Counted from the stretch's first letter, positions 52,647-62,379 are shown. The stretch is 64,000 nucleotides of DNA from an uncultured Granulosicoccus sp. (GCA_947492525.1 CANLNQ010000008.1:1-64000), one strand, 5' to 3'. The notes: a model not told the origin generated them from the sequence alone. Numbers and translations are program-made.

Positions 52647-52656
52647 CGCTTGTCGA

Positions 52657-53259
52657 ATGCATCAGAACTGCCCCATGATACCGAGCCCACCCACTGCGGC
52701 GGATCAACGCCGCCGTCTGCGATTGCGAGTCGCAGCCAAGCTGATGGTCAGCGTGGCCATGCTCTGTCTGGCGTATGTGCTCATCGCCCAGGTATTCACC
52801 GGTGGCGGCGAGACGCCATCCATGCCCAGTCTGCGTGTGCCCATCGCGGATCTGCTGCCCGGGGAGTCGCGCATCATCTCCTGGGAAGATCGTCCGGTCA
52901 TGCTCTATCGGCGTCGTGACGAGGATCTGGCGCAGTTGCAACGCGATGATGAGCGTCTTCTGGATGCCCCGTCGAACAAATCGACACAACCGGAGGACTA
53001 TCGGGGCGACTTTCGCTCGGCCAGTCCTGATCTGTTCGTGGCGATCGCGCTGGGTACCGACCTTGGCTGTCCGGTGAATTTTCTGCCAGCGCAGACTGCC
53101 CGGTTTCAGGGCGAACCGTGGCCGGGGGGATTCGTCGATACCTGCCGCAAGGCACGCTACGATCTGGCCGGGCGGGTCTACCGTTCGCAATACGCCGATC
53201 GCAATCTGGTGGTACCGCGCTATGTGCTCGAGGGCGATACGCTGATACTCGGGCGTTGA
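52657..53259 (+). CDS. Membrane-anchored Rieske-fold protein lacking all [2Fe-2S] ligands
   Basis: A 200-residue protein with one N-terminal membrane helix (about 27-47). The rest lines up with the bc1-complex Rieske subunit: LRVPIADLLPGE and ISWEDRPVMLYRRRDEDLAQ match its linker and first strands, and YDLAGRVY with NLVVPRYVLEGDTLILG its end. The cluster boxes are changed. CTHLGC is GTDLGC (133-138) and CPCHG is DTCRK (161-165), so both ligand cysteines and both ligand histidines are gone while the two disulfide cysteines (C138, C163) remain. A redox-dead paralogue with a structural role is likely. No cytochrome b or c1 gene is near. Confidence 0.7.
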   Translation: MHQNCPMIPSPPTAADQRRRLRLRVAAKLMVSVAMLCLAYVLIAQVFTGGGETPSMPSLRVPIADLLPGESRIISWEDRPVMLYRRRDEDLAQLQRDDERLLDAPSNKSTQPEDYRGDFRSASPDLFVAIALGTDLGCPVNFLPAQTARFQGEPWPGGFVDTCRKARYDLAGRVYRSQYADRNLVVPRYVLEGDTLILGR

Positions 53260-53263
53260 TGCC

Positions 53264-53500
53264 TCAGTAGTGCGGGGGCAGTTCATCAGTGATGGACGGT
53301 GTGGCTGCCGAGTCAGAACTGCCGTGCATGCGGTTCATGAGTTCCACTTGTTGCAACTGCATGCGCTCGATGTCCCGGTATTGCCGCAGGATGACCTCAT
53401 TGAGCTCATGCACCGTGTTTTCAAGGTCCATCATTTTCAGTTCCAGATCCTCGATCCGGGCGTCGAGGGCAGGATCAGGCAGGGCGGCGTGGTCGTTCAT
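53264..53500 (-). CDS. slyX: SlyX family protein
   Basis: A 78-residue coiled-coil protein. ARIEDLELKMMDLENTVHEL followed by NEVILRQYRDIERMQLQ is the conserved heptad region and the C-terminus ends ELPPHY, as in other SlyX proteins. The function is unknown. It ends five bases from the convergent Rieske-like gene and is divergent from gatC. Confidence 0.88.
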   Translation of the reverse strand: MNDHAALPDPALDARIEDLELKMMDLENTVHELNEVILRQYRDIERMQLQQVELMNRMHGSSDSAATPSITDELPPHY

Positions 53501-53586
53501 CGTGTATCTGGTTCGGGAGTAACGGGCGATAGAGGGCTACAGTATGATAGATTGCCGCGCTTGAAACCAAGACTGGACTGACGCTT

Positions 53587-53874
53587 GTGTCTCTGACTCC
53601 TGACGATATCGAAAAAATCGCCCATCTTGCACGTCTGGGCATCGATAAAGACGCGCTGGAACCGCTGGCTGCCGATTTGTCGACCATGCTCGACCTGGTG
53701 GAACAGCTGCAGGCCGTGGATACCGAGGGTGTGGAACCCATGGCTCATCCTGCCAATGCCACACTGCTGCTGCGCGATGATGTGGTGACCGAATCCGATC
53801 AGCGCGAGGCCTTGCAGGCACCCGCCCCCGCTACCCAGGACGGTTACTTCCTGGTACCTCGCGTTATCGAATGA
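53587..53874 (+). CDS. gatC: Asp-tRNA(Asn)/Glu-tRNA(Gln) amidotransferase subunit C
   Basis: The 95-residue small subunit that stabilises GatA. It opens SLTPDDIEKIAHLARLGIDK, has LVEQLQAVDTEGVEPMAHP, and ends GYFLVPRVIE. The start is GTG at 53587. First gene of gatCAB; the complex converts misacylated Glu-tRNA(Gln) and/or Asp-tRNA(Asn), which implies that this organism may lack a direct glutaminyl- or asparaginyl-tRNA synthetase. Confidence 0.95.
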   Translation: MSLTPDDIEKIAHLARLGIDKDALEPLAADLSTMLDLVEQLQAVDTEGVEPMAHPANATLLLRDDVVTESDQREALQAPAPATQDGYFLVPRVIE

Positions 53875-53886
53875 CAGGTGCTGACC

Positions 53887-55341
53887 ATGCATGACAAGAC
53901 TCTGGCCGAACAGGCCGCACTTCTCGCCAGTGGTGATCTGAGCAGCAGCGATCTGGTCGAGCACTATCTGCAGCGCATCGAGCAGCACAACGAGGCCCTG
54001 AATGCGTATCTGGCCATCGATGCCGATGCCGCCAGGCAGGCGGCGAGCGCCGCTGACGAGCAGCGCAAGACCGGTAACGCCGGCCCCCTGACGGGCGTAC
54101 CGATTGCCCACAAGGATATCTTCTGCACCAGCAGCATGCCCACCACCTGCGGATCTCGCATGCTGCAGAATTTTGTCTCGCCGTATGAGGCAGCCGTGGT
54201 GCAGAACATGCGCACAGCCGGCATGGTGACGCTGGGCAAGGCCAATATGGATGAATTCGCCATGGGCTCGTCCAACGAGAACAGCTTCTACGGTCCGGTA
54301 GCCAATCCGTGGCAGACCGACCGGGTACCCGGCGGTTCCTCGGGAGGCAGTGCCGCCATCGTGGCGGCGCGCCTGGCATCGGCGGCGACCGGTACCGACA
54401 CCGGTGGCTCGATCCGTCAACCGGCCGCCTTCTGCGGCATCACCGGCATCAAGCCTACCTACGGACGCGTGTCTCGCTACGGCATGATCGCGTTTGCCTC
54501 GAGCCTGGATCAGGGAGGCCCCATGGCGCAGACGGCTGAGGATTGTGCCTTGCTGCTGCAGGCCATGGCAGGGCATGATTTGCGCGATTCCACCTGCTCG
54601 CCAGCGGCGGTACCGGACTTCAGCGCCGAGTTGAATGCCGACCTCAAAGGCCTGCGTATCGGCGTGCCGCAGGAATATTTCGCCGAAGGTCTGGATGATG
54701 GCGTGGCGGCCCGTGTCAACGAAGCGCTGGCTGTGCTGGAGGGTGAGGGCGCAATACTCAAGCCCATTTCTCTGCCCAACCAGGGGCTGTGCATACCGGC
54801 GTATTACATCATCGCGCCGGCGGAAGCCTCCAGCAATCTGTCGCGCTTTGACGGTGTGCGATTCGGTCACCGCTGCGAGAACCCGCAGGATATCGACGAC
54901 CTGTACACACGCTCGCGGGGCGAGGGCTTCGGGCCTGAGGTCAAGCGTCGTATCCTCATCGGCGCCTATGCCTTGTCGGCGGGTTACTACGATGCCTACT
55001 ACAAGAAGGCTCAGCAGGTACGGCAACTGGTCAGCGATGATTTCAGCAACGCCTTTGCCGAGGTCGATGTAATCGCTGGTCCTACCACGCCCACCACGGC
55101 ATTTGCCCGCGGTGCCAAGAGCGATGACCCGGTTGCCATGTACCTGAACGATCTGTTCACCGTTTCGGCGAATCTGTCCGGTCTGCCGGCCTTGTCCGCG
55201 CCCTGCGGGTTTGCTGAAGGACTGCCCGTGGGTCTGCAGCTGTGTGCACCGGCCAATCAGGAATCGCGCCTGCTGAACGTGGCACATCGCTATCAGAGTG
55301 TGACCGACTGGCATCGCCAGATTCCCGCGAACTTCGCCTGA
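53887..55341 (+). CDS. gatA: Asp-tRNA(Asn)/Glu-tRNA(Gln) amidotransferase subunit A
   Basis: Glutaminase subunit of 484 residues. The amidase signature serine motif is [20 protein letters not shown] and [20 protein letters not shown], with the catalytic lysine in [10 protein letters not shown]. It delivers ammonia through a tunnel to GatB. ATG at 53887 is chosen because AGG lies eight bases upstream and the protein then starts [20 protein letters not shown]; the frame begins at GTG 53878. It lies 12 bases after gatC. Confidence 0.96.
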   Translation: MHDKTLAEQAALLASGDLSSSDLVEHYLQRIEQHNEALNAYLAIDADAARQAASAADEQRKTGNAGPLTGVPIAHKDIFCTSSMPTTCGSRMLQNFVSPYEAAVVQNMRTAGMVTLGKANMDEFAMGSSNENSFYGPVANPWQTDRVPGGSSGGSAAIVAARLASAATGTDTGGSIRQPAAFCGITGIKPTYGRVSRYGMIAFASSLDQGGPMAQTAEDCALLLQAMAGHDLRDSTCSPAAVPDFSAELNADLKGLRIGVPQEYFAEGLDDGVAARVNEALAVLEGEGAILKPISLPNQGLCIPAYYIIAPAEASSNLSRFDGVRFGHRCENPQDIDDLYTRSRGEGFGPEVKRRILIGAYALSAGYYDAYYKKAQQVRQLVSDDFSNAFAEVDVIAGPTTPTTAFARGAKSDDPVAMYLNDLFTVSANLSGLPALSAPCGFAEGLPVGLQLCAPANQESRLLNVAHRYQSVTDWHRQIPANFA

Positions 55342-55378
55342 ATGGCTCCGGTAAACCACTGATACAGGCTTGCAAAAC

Positions 55379-56815
55379 ATGACATGGGAAACTGTAATCG
55401 GGCTTGAGATTCATGCTCAGCTCGCCACCCGTTCCAAGATCTTCTCGGCGGCCTCCACCGACTTCGGTGCGGCGCCCAATACCCAGGCCTCGGCGGTCGA
55501 TCTGGGACTGCCCGGCGTGCTTCCGGTGGTCAATCGCGAAGTGGTGCGAATGGCGGTGCGCTTTGCCCTGGCCACCGATGCCAGCATCACTCGTCGTTCG
55601 GTATTTGCCCGCAAGAACTACTTCTATCCGGATCTCCCCAAGGGGTATCAGATCTCACAGATGGCCTTTCCCATCGTCGGTGAAGGACACATCAACATCA
55701 CCTTGCCGGACGGTCAACAGAAAGGCATCGGGCTGACTCGAGCCCATCTGGAGGAGGATGCGGGAAAGTCGGTACATGATCTGTTCGAAGGCATGACGGG
55801 CATCGATCTGAATCGCGCCGGTACGCCGCTGCTGGAAATCGTTTCTGAGCCGGATATGCGTTCGGCAACCGAGGCGGTCGCCTATGCGCGCTACATGCAT
55901 TCCCTGGTGCGTTATATAGACATCTGCGACGGCAATATGCAGGAAGGCTCTTTCCGCTGTGATGCCAATGTCTCGGTGCGTCCGGCTGGCAGCGACACGC
56001 TGGGGACACGCACCGAGATCAAGAACCTCAACTCCTTCCGCTTTCTCGAACGCGCCATCGATTTCGAAGTCGAACGCCAGATCGATATCCTCGAAGATGG
56101 CGGCAAGGTGATACAGGAGACACGCCTGTATGACGCTGACAGGGACGAAACGCGCTCGATGCGTAGCAAGGAAGAAGCGAACGACTATCGCTATTTTCCC
56201 GACCCTGATCTGCCGCCACTGGTCATCGACGAAGCATTCATCGATGCGGTCCGGGAAACCATGCCGGAGTTGCCGGTGGCCCGAAGAACACGCTTCATCG
56301 ACGAACTGGACATACCCGCTGCCGATGCGCAGGCGCTGTGCGCCGATCGGCAGATTGCGGACTATTTCGAAGCGGTATTCGAAGGCCGCAAATTCGCCCC
56401 GAAACTGGCTGCCAACTGGGTGCTGGGCGAACTCTTTGCGCGTCTGAACAAGGAAGATGTTGACCTGGCCGATGCACCGGTCAGCGCCACACTGCTCGGT
56501 GATCTGATTGCCCGGGTCGACGATGGCACCTTGTCAGGCAAGCTGGGCAAGCAGGTGTTCGACGCTCTCTGGGGCGGGGAGCAGGATGTCGATGCGGTCA
56601 TCGAGGCGCGCGGGCTGAAGCAGATCACCGATACCGGTGCGATCGAGGCGATGATCGATGAAGTGATCGCCGCCAATCCGTCACAGCTGGCTGAATACCG
56701 GGCTGGCAAGGAAAAGCTGTTGTCCTTCTTTGTGGGTGCGGTCATGAAGGCATCGAAAGGCAAGGCCAATCCAGCCCAGCTGAATCAGATGTTGCGCGAC
56801 AAGCTGAAAGCCTGA
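55379..56815 (+). CDS. gatB: Asp-tRNA(Asn)/Glu-tRNA(Gln) amidotransferase subunit B
   Basis: Kinase-transamidase subunit of 478 residues that activates the misacylated tRNA and amidates it. It opens [20 protein letters not shown] and includes [34 protein letters not shown] and [11 protein letters not shown]; the helical domain and YqeY-like tail end [16 protein letters not shown] at 55379 is preferred to TTG 55370 for ribosome-site spacing. The next gene begins immediately after its stop. Confidence 0.97.
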   Translation: MTWETVIGLEIHAQLATRSKIFSAASTDFGAAPNTQASAVDLGLPGVLPVVNREVVRMAVRFALATDASITRRSVFARKNYFYPDLPKGYQISQMAFPIVGEGHINITLPDGQQKGIGLTRAHLEEDAGKSVHDLFEGMTGIDLNRAGTPLLEIVSEPDMRSATEAVAYARYMHSLVRYIDICDGNMQEGSFRCDANVSVRPAGSDTLGTRTEIKNLNSFRFLERAIDFEVERQIDILEDGGKVIQETRLYDADRDETRSMRSKEEANDYRYFPDPDLPPLVIDEAFIDAVRETMPELPVARRTRFIDELDIPAADAQALCADRQIADYFEAVFEGRKFAPKLAANWVLGELFARLNKEDVDLADAPVSATLLGDLIARVDDGTLSGKLGKQVFDALWGGEQDVDAVIEARGLKQITDTGAIEAMIDEVIAANPSQLAEYRAGKEKLLSFFVGAVMKASKGKANPAQLNQMLRDKLKA

Positions 56816-57751
56816 TTGATCCGTTCCTTCGCCTTTCTGGGCCGTCACGGACGGTGGGTGCTGCCTGCCGGCCTGGCGGCAGGCGTTCTGCTGCCGGGCG
56901 CCGCAGGCCCCCTGAGACAGGCCATCCCCCTGTTCATCGGGGTGTTGCTGTTTCTGGCTGTCTTGCGCATTCTGCCGGATGCCGGCGCAGCTGCTAGCAT
57001 GCGCAGCCGCAAGGCCTGGACCTCGACGCTTTTGCGAATCGGCCTTGCGCAGCTGTTGTTGCCGATCAGCGTATTCAGCCTGCTGAGCCTGTTGCAGCTG
57101 CCGCGAGTGGTTGTATTGGCAGCGACGCTGGTAGCCGCAGCCCCGCCGGTGTCAGGCAGCCCCAACCTGGTATTGCTGTTGCGAGGCGATGGGGCTCTGG
57201 CCATGCGCTGGTTGATGCTGGCAACGGCGTTGTTGCCATTGAGTTGTCTGCCGGTGCTCTACCTGTTGCAACCGGAGCAATCCATCACCACCATGTTGTC
57301 TCCCGCATTGCAGCTGCTGGTATTGATTGGCGGCTCTGTCACGCTGGCATTGCTGGTTCTGCGTTTCCTGCAAGTGAGGAAGGTGGAACTGGATGCACAG
57401 GTGCTGGATGGTGTGAGCGCCCTGACCCTGGCACTCATGGTGGTGGGGTTGATGTCAGCGATACACGATCCGGCCAATGGCTGGGTTGAGCTGGTGCAGA
57501 TGTTGTTGCTCGCCTTGCTGGTGAATATCGGATACCAGGCCCTGGGTGTGCTGGGTTCACGGTTCGCTCGGGAAGGATCGGCGCAAGGCATCGGCACGGG
57601 CGTCGTCTTCGGGAATCGCAATATCGCGCTGTTCCTGGCGGCCTTGCCGGCCATGCAGATGGAACCGCTGCTGTTGTTCATAGCTTGTTATCAGGTACCG
57701 ATGTATCTGACCCCGTTAATCGGTGAGGCTTTCTATGCTCGCCTGGAGTAA
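56816..57751 (+). CDS. BASS-like (bile acid:sodium symporter fold) permease
   Basis: A 311-residue polytopic membrane protein with nine or ten hydrophobic segments. LVAAAPPVSGSPNLVLLLRG and GTGVVFGNRNIALFLAALPA are the two discontinuous-helix regions of the BASS/SBF fold. The substrate is unknown. It starts at a TTG directly abutting the gatB stop and its own stop overlaps the hslO start by one base, so it is embedded in a gatCAB-hslO transcript. Confidence 0.72.
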   Translation: MIRSFAFLGRHGRWVLPAGLAAGVLLPGAAGPLRQAIPLFIGVLLFLAVLRILPDAGAAASMRSRKAWTSTLLRIGLAQLLLPISVFSLLSLLQLPRVVVLAATLVAAAPPVSGSPNLVLLLRGDGALAMRWLMLATALLPLSCLPVLYLLQPEQSITTMLSPALQLLVLIGGSVTLALLVLRFLQVRKVELDAQVLDGVSALTLALMVVGLMSAIHDPANGWVELVQMLLLALLVNIGYQALGVLGSRFAREGSAQGIGTGVVFGNRNIALFLAALPAMQMEPLLLFIACYQVPMYLTPLIGEAFYARLE

Positions 57752-58671
57752 TGCCCATGAGAGATAGAGATAAGCAGCAAAAATTCATCGTCGAATCCTG
57801 TGATGTTCGGGGTCATCTCGTGCAGCTGGACGACACCTGGCAAGAGGCTGTGGCGCGAGTCGATTACCCGCCGCAGGTCCGACAAGTGCTGGGAGAGGCT
57901 TTCGCCGCTGCAACCCTGCTTGCCAGCACCATCAAGTTCGATGGCAAGATGACACTGCAGGTTCGCGGTGAAGGGGCGGTGCACCTGCTGGTGGTGCAGG
58001 TAACCAACGACGGCAGTCTGCGAGGCCTTGCCCGCTGGAATGACGTGCCGGAAGAACGCTCCCTGCAAGCCATGTTCGGCCCCGAGGCGCGCATGATCAT
58101 CACGGTTGAAGCCAATCGACACGCGGAACCCTATCAGGGGATTGTACCGCTGGAAGGTGAGACCCTGGCCGAGGCGCTGCAGGGCTATTTCCGCACCAGT
58201 GAGCAATTGCAGACGCAGTTGTATCTGTCGGTCACGGAGAATACGGCTGCCGGTGTGCTGATACAGAAGCTGCCGACCGAAGAGCGTCTTGCCAATGATG
58301 AAGACGGCTGGAGTCGGGCGACGGCCTTGTGCGATACCCTCGGTGATGAGGAGCTGTGCACCGAGGACAGTCAGACGCTGCTGTATCGATTGTTTCATGA
58401 GGAGCAGGTTCGGGTTTTCGAACCGGAATCCGTGCGCTTTCACTGCAGCTGCTCCCGCGAAAGAACCGATGGCATGCTGACGGGCCTTGGCAAGGCGGAG
58501 GTCGAGAGCATTCTCGAGGAGCAGGGCAAGGTGGAGATCAGCTGCGAATTCTGCGATAGCGTCTACAACTACGACAAGGTCGATGTCGCCGCGCTGTTCA
58601 AGGGAGTACCTACGGCGGTCGCCAGTGCCGCAGTGGAAGAGGAGCAGCCCGGCGATATCACGCGGCACTGA
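57751..58671 (+). CDS. hslO: Redox-regulated chaperone Hsp33
   Basis: Holdase activated by oxidation plus unfolding. The 306-residue protein has the N-terminal FIVESCDVRGHLVQLDDTWQ, a GEGAVHLLVVQVTNDGSLRG core, and the zinc switch CxC/CxxC as C232, C234, C265 and C268. The ATG overlaps the stop of the preceding permease; an ATG two codons later is possible. A complex repeat tract follows the stop. Confidence 0.95.
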   Translation: MPMRDRDKQQKFIVESCDVRGHLVQLDDTWQEAVARVDYPPQVRQVLGEAFAAATLLASTIKFDGKMTLQVRGEGAVHLLVVQVTNDGSLRGLARWNDVPEERSLQAMFGPEARMIITVEANRHAEPYQGIVPLEGETLAEALQGYFRTSEQLQTQLYLSVTENTAAGVLIQKLPTEERLANDEDGWSRATALCDTLGDEELCTEDSQTLLYRLFHEEQVRVFEPESVRFHCSCSRERTDGMLTGLGKAEVESILEEQGKVEISCEFCDSVYNYDKVDVAALFKGVPTAVASAAVEEEQPGDITRH

Positions 58672-58680
58672 TCGTTCGAG

Positions 58681-58864
58681 AAGGCCGAGCCGAAGTCGAG
58701 CGAGGGGCTGAGGCGAGGCGAGTGTAAGGCTCAAGCCGAAGTCGAGCGAGGGGCCTAGGCGAGGCCAATTGTAAGGCTCGAGCCGAAGTCTGAGCCGAAG
58801 CCGAATGATAGGCCTGAGGCGAAGTCGAATGACAGGCCTGAGGCGAAGTCGAATGACAGGCCTG
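58681..58864. repeat. Nested direct-repeat tract between hslO and the GH16 gene
   Basis: Three units of about 45-47 bases begin at 58681, 58726 and 58773 (each aaggc...agccgaagtc...). They are followed by two perfect 24-base units at 58810-58833 and 58834-58857 (aggcctgaggcgaag then tcgaatgac) and the start of a third. The words ccgaagtcgag, gaggcgag and aggcctgaggcg recur throughout, showing repeated local duplication. Confidence 0.85.
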
Positions 58865-58996
58865 TGTGAATTTCTGTGCCCCCGGGGCGGCGACGGTAAT
58901 ACTACCCGTTTGCCGCTCCGGACCGAATGCGACAGTCATCGACATCCCGGTATAATCCGCTCATTCATCCGCATCCGCGGAATCGGGAGCCAGGTC

Positions 58997-60967
58997 ATGA
59001 ACATCCACGCCAATGTAGAGCCGATCACAGGTTCGGGACCACGGATGCCGAACGCCTTGCCCCGGGGCCTGGTCGTCAGTTCCTGTCTGTCGCTGGCCGT
59101 ACTCAGTCTGTACAGCAGCACTGCGCTAGCGGCTCCCACCGTGAAGGGCAACCTCATCGCCTGGCCGGACGATGGCTGGTATCAGGTTCAGGATGCAACC
59201 ACCTTCGAATCCCTGTGTCAGGGAGGGCTTTCCTGCGAAGTTGAACCCGGCGACTACATCGTCATCAATCATTCGACCGGTGAGCGATTCGAGAATGTGT
59301 CTGTCACTTCGGACGCTATCGAGGGGGTCACTGTCGAGGGCCTGACTATCAGCTGGCCGGACGATGGCTGGTATCAGGTACAGGATGCGCATACGTTCGA
59401 ATCCCTGTGCCAAGGCGGGCGCTCCTGCACGGTCAGCGCAGGTCTCTATCTGGTCGTCAACCACACCACGGGTGAGCGTTTCGAGAACATTGTCGTGGCC
59501 TCGGATGGCATGACAGGCGAGCCGGATGGCGACGAGTTGCCGCCACCTCAGGTACCGCAACTGGCTGATCCGTATGCCTTGCCCTTGCCTTTGCCCAACC
59601 CGGCAGATCCCTTCGGTTCCCTGCTGGAAATCGATGACGAGCAGCCGTTGGCAGGTGGTCCGCCCACGCAGCCAAAGCATCTGCGGCGCGATCTGGTGTC
59701 CAACAACTGGGCGGAAATCAGCTGGGCACCCTCCAATGACGATGGTGAGGTGGTGCAGTACACGCTCTATCGCAGCGATGGCGTGACCTATGAAATCCGT
59801 GGCGATCAGACCGATCCGGCAGCGGGCTCGCAAGCCGAGATAGACAAGTACTGGCTGACGACCTCGTTCATTGATTGCAACTTCACCCGCTTCGACGAAC
59901 GCCTTCATCGTTGTGGCGAGAACACGCCGGTGCCGGGCGAAACCTACACCTACGAAATCACCGCGACCGACGACGAGGGGCAGGAGTCTGTTGCGTCGGA
60001 ACCGTTGACCATTACCTACCTGAAGAACCGTAATGCCCCGGTTCCCCTGTATGACGATCTGTACAAGGGCGCCGATGATCGCTTTGTGCAGAATCACGAC
60101 CTGTCCGCCGTGCCCTATTGGCTCGACGAATTCGATCTGGTCTTCGCCGATGAATTCAACGAGGATTCACTGGATGAGGACAAATGGCAGACCCGGCTGG
60201 TCTGGGGCGATTCGCATATCGTCAATGGCGAACAGCAATACCTGGTCGATATCCAGGCCTATCCCGACTTCGGCTATGACCCGTTCACCTTCACCGGCGA
60301 GTCGATGATCATCAATGCCATTCCGGTGCCCGAGGAACTCGAAGAGAAACTGCCTGCCGTGTGTGATGAGGCCGATCCTGAAGATCCGGCTCCCTGTCAG
60401 TTTCTGTCCGGCGCCCTGTCTTCACATGATCGTTTCCAGTTCGTCTACGGGTATACCGAAGGGCGTTTCAAGGTCAGTGGCGTGCCGGGCGCCTTGTCCA
60501 TTTTCTATCTTTATCACCGCTACGCCGGTACCGGTGTGAACTACCACGCACCGGAAATCGATATCGTCGAGTACCTGGGAGAGAACCCCTACGGGGACCC
60601 GGATGCCTTCCAGACCTATCATTTCGGTGATCCCAATACCGGCATCACGCGTTCGGCACCGACCATGTCATATGCCAGACCCGATGGCGGTACCTACGCG
60701 GATGACAATGAATGGCATACCTTCGGCGTACTCTGGGAGCCGCAACTGGTCGTGTGGTATATCGATGGCATCGAAGTCAAGCGCATGTTCGGGCCTCAGG
60801 TCTCGCGTCAGCCGATGAATCTGGTGAACTATCTGGTTGCCGGCAGCGGTTGGGCGCCAACGCCGGACGCCAGTGACGAGACGCTTTTTCCGATTCAGCT
60901 GGAGGCAGATTACATACGGGTCTACCAGAGAGAGGCGTTCAAGGGCACCGCGTACTTCGGACGCTGA
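58997..60967 (+). CDS. Exported glycoside hydrolase family 16 protein with tandem N-terminal modules
   Basis: A 656-residue secreted beta-glucanase-like enzyme. The signal peptide ends near residue 45 (STALA). Two copies of a roughly 50-residue module follow (about 52-104 and 116-168), each with WPDDGWYQVQDA, TFESLCQGG, an SC and an NH(S/T)TGERFEN strand. Residues 225-342 look fibronectin III-like. The GH16 domain occupies about 376-645, with catalytic motif EIDIVE (E520, D522, E525), FADEFNEDSLDEDKWQTRL near its start and NEWHTFGVLWEPQLVVWYID. Laminarin or another beta-1,3-glucan is a likely substrate. ATG 58997 follows GGGAGCCAGG. Confidence 0.82.
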   Translation: MNIHANVEPITGSGPRMPNALPRGLVVSSCLSLAVLSLYSSTALAAPTVKGNLIAWPDDGWYQVQDATTFESLCQGGLSCEVEPGDYIVINHSTGERFENVSVTSDAIEGVTVEGLTISWPDDGWYQVQDAHTFESLCQGGRSCTVSAGLYLVVNHTTGERFENIVVASDGMTGEPDGDELPPPQVPQLADPYALPLPLPNPADPFGSLLEIDDEQPLAGGPPTQPKHLRRDLVSNNWAEISWAPSNDDGEVVQYTLYRSDGVTYEIRGDQTDPAAGSQAEIDKYWLTTSFIDCNFTRFDERLHRCGENTPVPGETYTYEITATDDEGQESVASEPLTITYLKNRNAPVPLYDDLYKGADDRFVQNHDLSAVPYWLDEFDLVFADEFNEDSLDEDKWQTRLVWGDSHIVNGEQQYLVDIQAYPDFGYDPFTFTGESMIINAIPVPEELEEKLPAVCDEADPEDPAPCQFLSGALSSHDRFQFVYGYTEGRFKVSGVPGALSIFYLYHRYAGTGVNYHAPEIDIVEYLGENPYGDPDAFQTYHFGDPNTGITRSAPTMSYARPDGGTYADDNEWHTFGVLWEPQLVVWYIDGIEVKRMFGPQVSRQPMNLVNYLVAGSGWAPTPDASDETLFPIQLEADYIRVYQREAFKGTAYFGR

Positions 60968-61723
60968 TCACTCTTCCGGGTCGGTTCCGCAGACCGGGCA
61001 TCGCGGGTTCTTGCGCAGGCGGATCTCGTTCCACTCCATGGTCAGGCCATCGAACAGGATCAATCTGCCGGCAAGGCTGGTGCCGATGTCGCTGATCAGT
61101 TTCAGTGCTTCGATGGCCTCGACACATCCCACCATGCCGACCACCGGACCCAGGATGCCCGCCTGGGCGCAGGTGTCTACCGGATTGTCCGTATCGCTGT
61201 AGAGGCATCGGTAGCAGGGGGCGTCGCCTTGGCGCGAATCATAGACGCTGATCTGCCCATCGAAACGAATGGCGGCACCGCTGACCAGAGGTACCCGAGC
61301 CTTGACGCAGGCTGCGTTCAGGGCGAATCGGGTGGGGAAGTTGTCAGTGCAATCGAGAACCACCGTGCAGCTGGCGACCAGAGCATCCAGGTCTTCCTCA
61401 TCCAGGGCATAATCGAGTGTCTCGATCCGGCACTCGGGATTGATATCCAGACAGGCCTGACGCGCCGATGCCGTCTTCAGCTGCCCGACGCGTTCAGTGG
61501 TGTGGGCAACCTGCCGCTGAAGGTTCGAGACTTCCACGGTATCGAAATCCGCCAGACTCAGCCGGCCGACACCGGCCGCGGCCAGATACAAAGCTGCGGG
61601 TGAACCCAGGCCGCCGATTCCGACGATGAGAACGTGGCTGGCGCGGATGCGGGCCTGTCCGGTCTCACCGATCTGCGGAAGACTGGTATGGCGGCTGTAA
61701 CGATTATCGGGTGTCAGGTCCAT
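60968..61723 (-). CDS. moeB: MoeB/ThiF-type sulfur-carrier adenylyltransferase
   Basis: Adenylates the C-terminal glycine of a ubiquitin-like sulfur carrier (MoaD or ThiS). The 251-residue protein has the ATP-binding VLIVGIGGLGSPAALYLAAA, the Arg-finger SNLQRQVAHT, VVLDCTDNFPTRFALNAACV, and zinc cysteine pairs CYRC and CPVC. The sequence fits MoeB slightly better than ThiF, but no molybdopterin or thiamine gene is adjacent. ATG at 61723 (MDLTPDNRYSRH) is preferred; the frame reaches 61744. Divergent from the acpH-like gene. Confidence 0.85.
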   Translation of the reverse strand: MDLTPDNRYSRHTSLPQIGETGQARIRASHVLIVGIGGLGSPAALYLAAAGVGRLSLADFDTVEVSNLQRQVAHTTERVGQLKTASARQACLDINPECRIETLDYALDEEDLDALVASCTVVLDCTDNFPTRFALNAACVKARVPLVSGAAIRFDGQISVYDSRQGDAPCYRCLYSDTDNPVDTCAQAGILGPVVGMVGCVEAIEALKLISDIGTSLAGRLILFDGLTMEWNEIRLRKNPRCPVCGTDPEE

Positions 61724-61752
61724 GATGCCAAGAATACAGTACATTAGAGTTC

Positions 61753-62331
61753 ATGAACTTCCTTGCTCACAGCCTGATGGGATTCGACGAGGCCGAACTG
61801 ATCACGGGTCAGTTCTGTGGTGACTTCGTGCGCGGCAGCGACTTGTCGCATTTCCCTGCGCGTGTGGAAACGGGTATTCGCCTGCATCGTCATCTGGACC
61901 GTTTCACCGACACTCACCCGGTTCTGTACCAGGCCCGTTCGGCGATCGATTCGGTGTCCTATCGTTTTTCAGGCATCGTCATCGATGTGCTGTTCGATCA
62001 CTTTCTTGGTCGTCAGTGGTCTCGCTACAGTCCGCACACCTTGTCGACGCACACCGAGATCGTGCACACGGCGCTGACCGATCATCACCAGCTTCTGCCG
62101 GAGCGTTTGCAGCGTTTCACACAGGTATTGATCAAGGAGCGCATACTGGAGAACAATGCCGATCTGGGCGCTATCGAGTTGACGCTGGCCAGATTGTCGC
62201 GAAGATCCTCACGGTTCGCACCGTTGGCGATGGGTGAGGCAGAGCTTGCGCGTTTGCGATACCAATTGCAGGAACCATTCGAAACGTTCTATCCTGATCT
62301 GCTGGATGCGGCCACGGGGTATCTGGCGTGA
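61753..62331 (+). CDS. Acyl carrier protein phosphodiesterase family (AcpH/DUF479)
   Basis: A 192-residue protein of the AcpH family, a divergent HD-domain group that removes phosphopantetheine from holo-ACP in E. coli. Family segments are MNFLAHSLMG, LITGQFCGDFVRGSD, GIRLHRHLDRFTDTHPVLYQ and FDHFLGRQWSRYS. The role in vivo is uncertain. It ends 48 bases before ppk1. Confidence 0.88.
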   Translation: MNFLAHSLMGFDEAELITGQFCGDFVRGSDLSHFPARVETGIRLHRHLDRFTDTHPVLYQARSAIDSVSYRFSGIVIDVLFDHFLGRQWSRYSPHTLSTHTEIVHTALTDHHQLLPERLQRFTQVLIKERILENNADLGAIELTLARLSRRSSRFAPLAMGEAELARLRYQLQEPFETFYPDLLDAATGYLA

Positions 62332-62379
62332 AGGCGCAAGCCATGCTTGGGAAAACAACAACAATGACAGGGAAAACAA

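Noticed and set aside
53497-55380. 627-codon open frame on the minus strand over gatC and gatA
   Set aside because: Complete overlap with two clear amidotransferase subunits. The hypothetical product is rich in Arg, Gly, Gln and His with no domain, as expected of a shadow frame.
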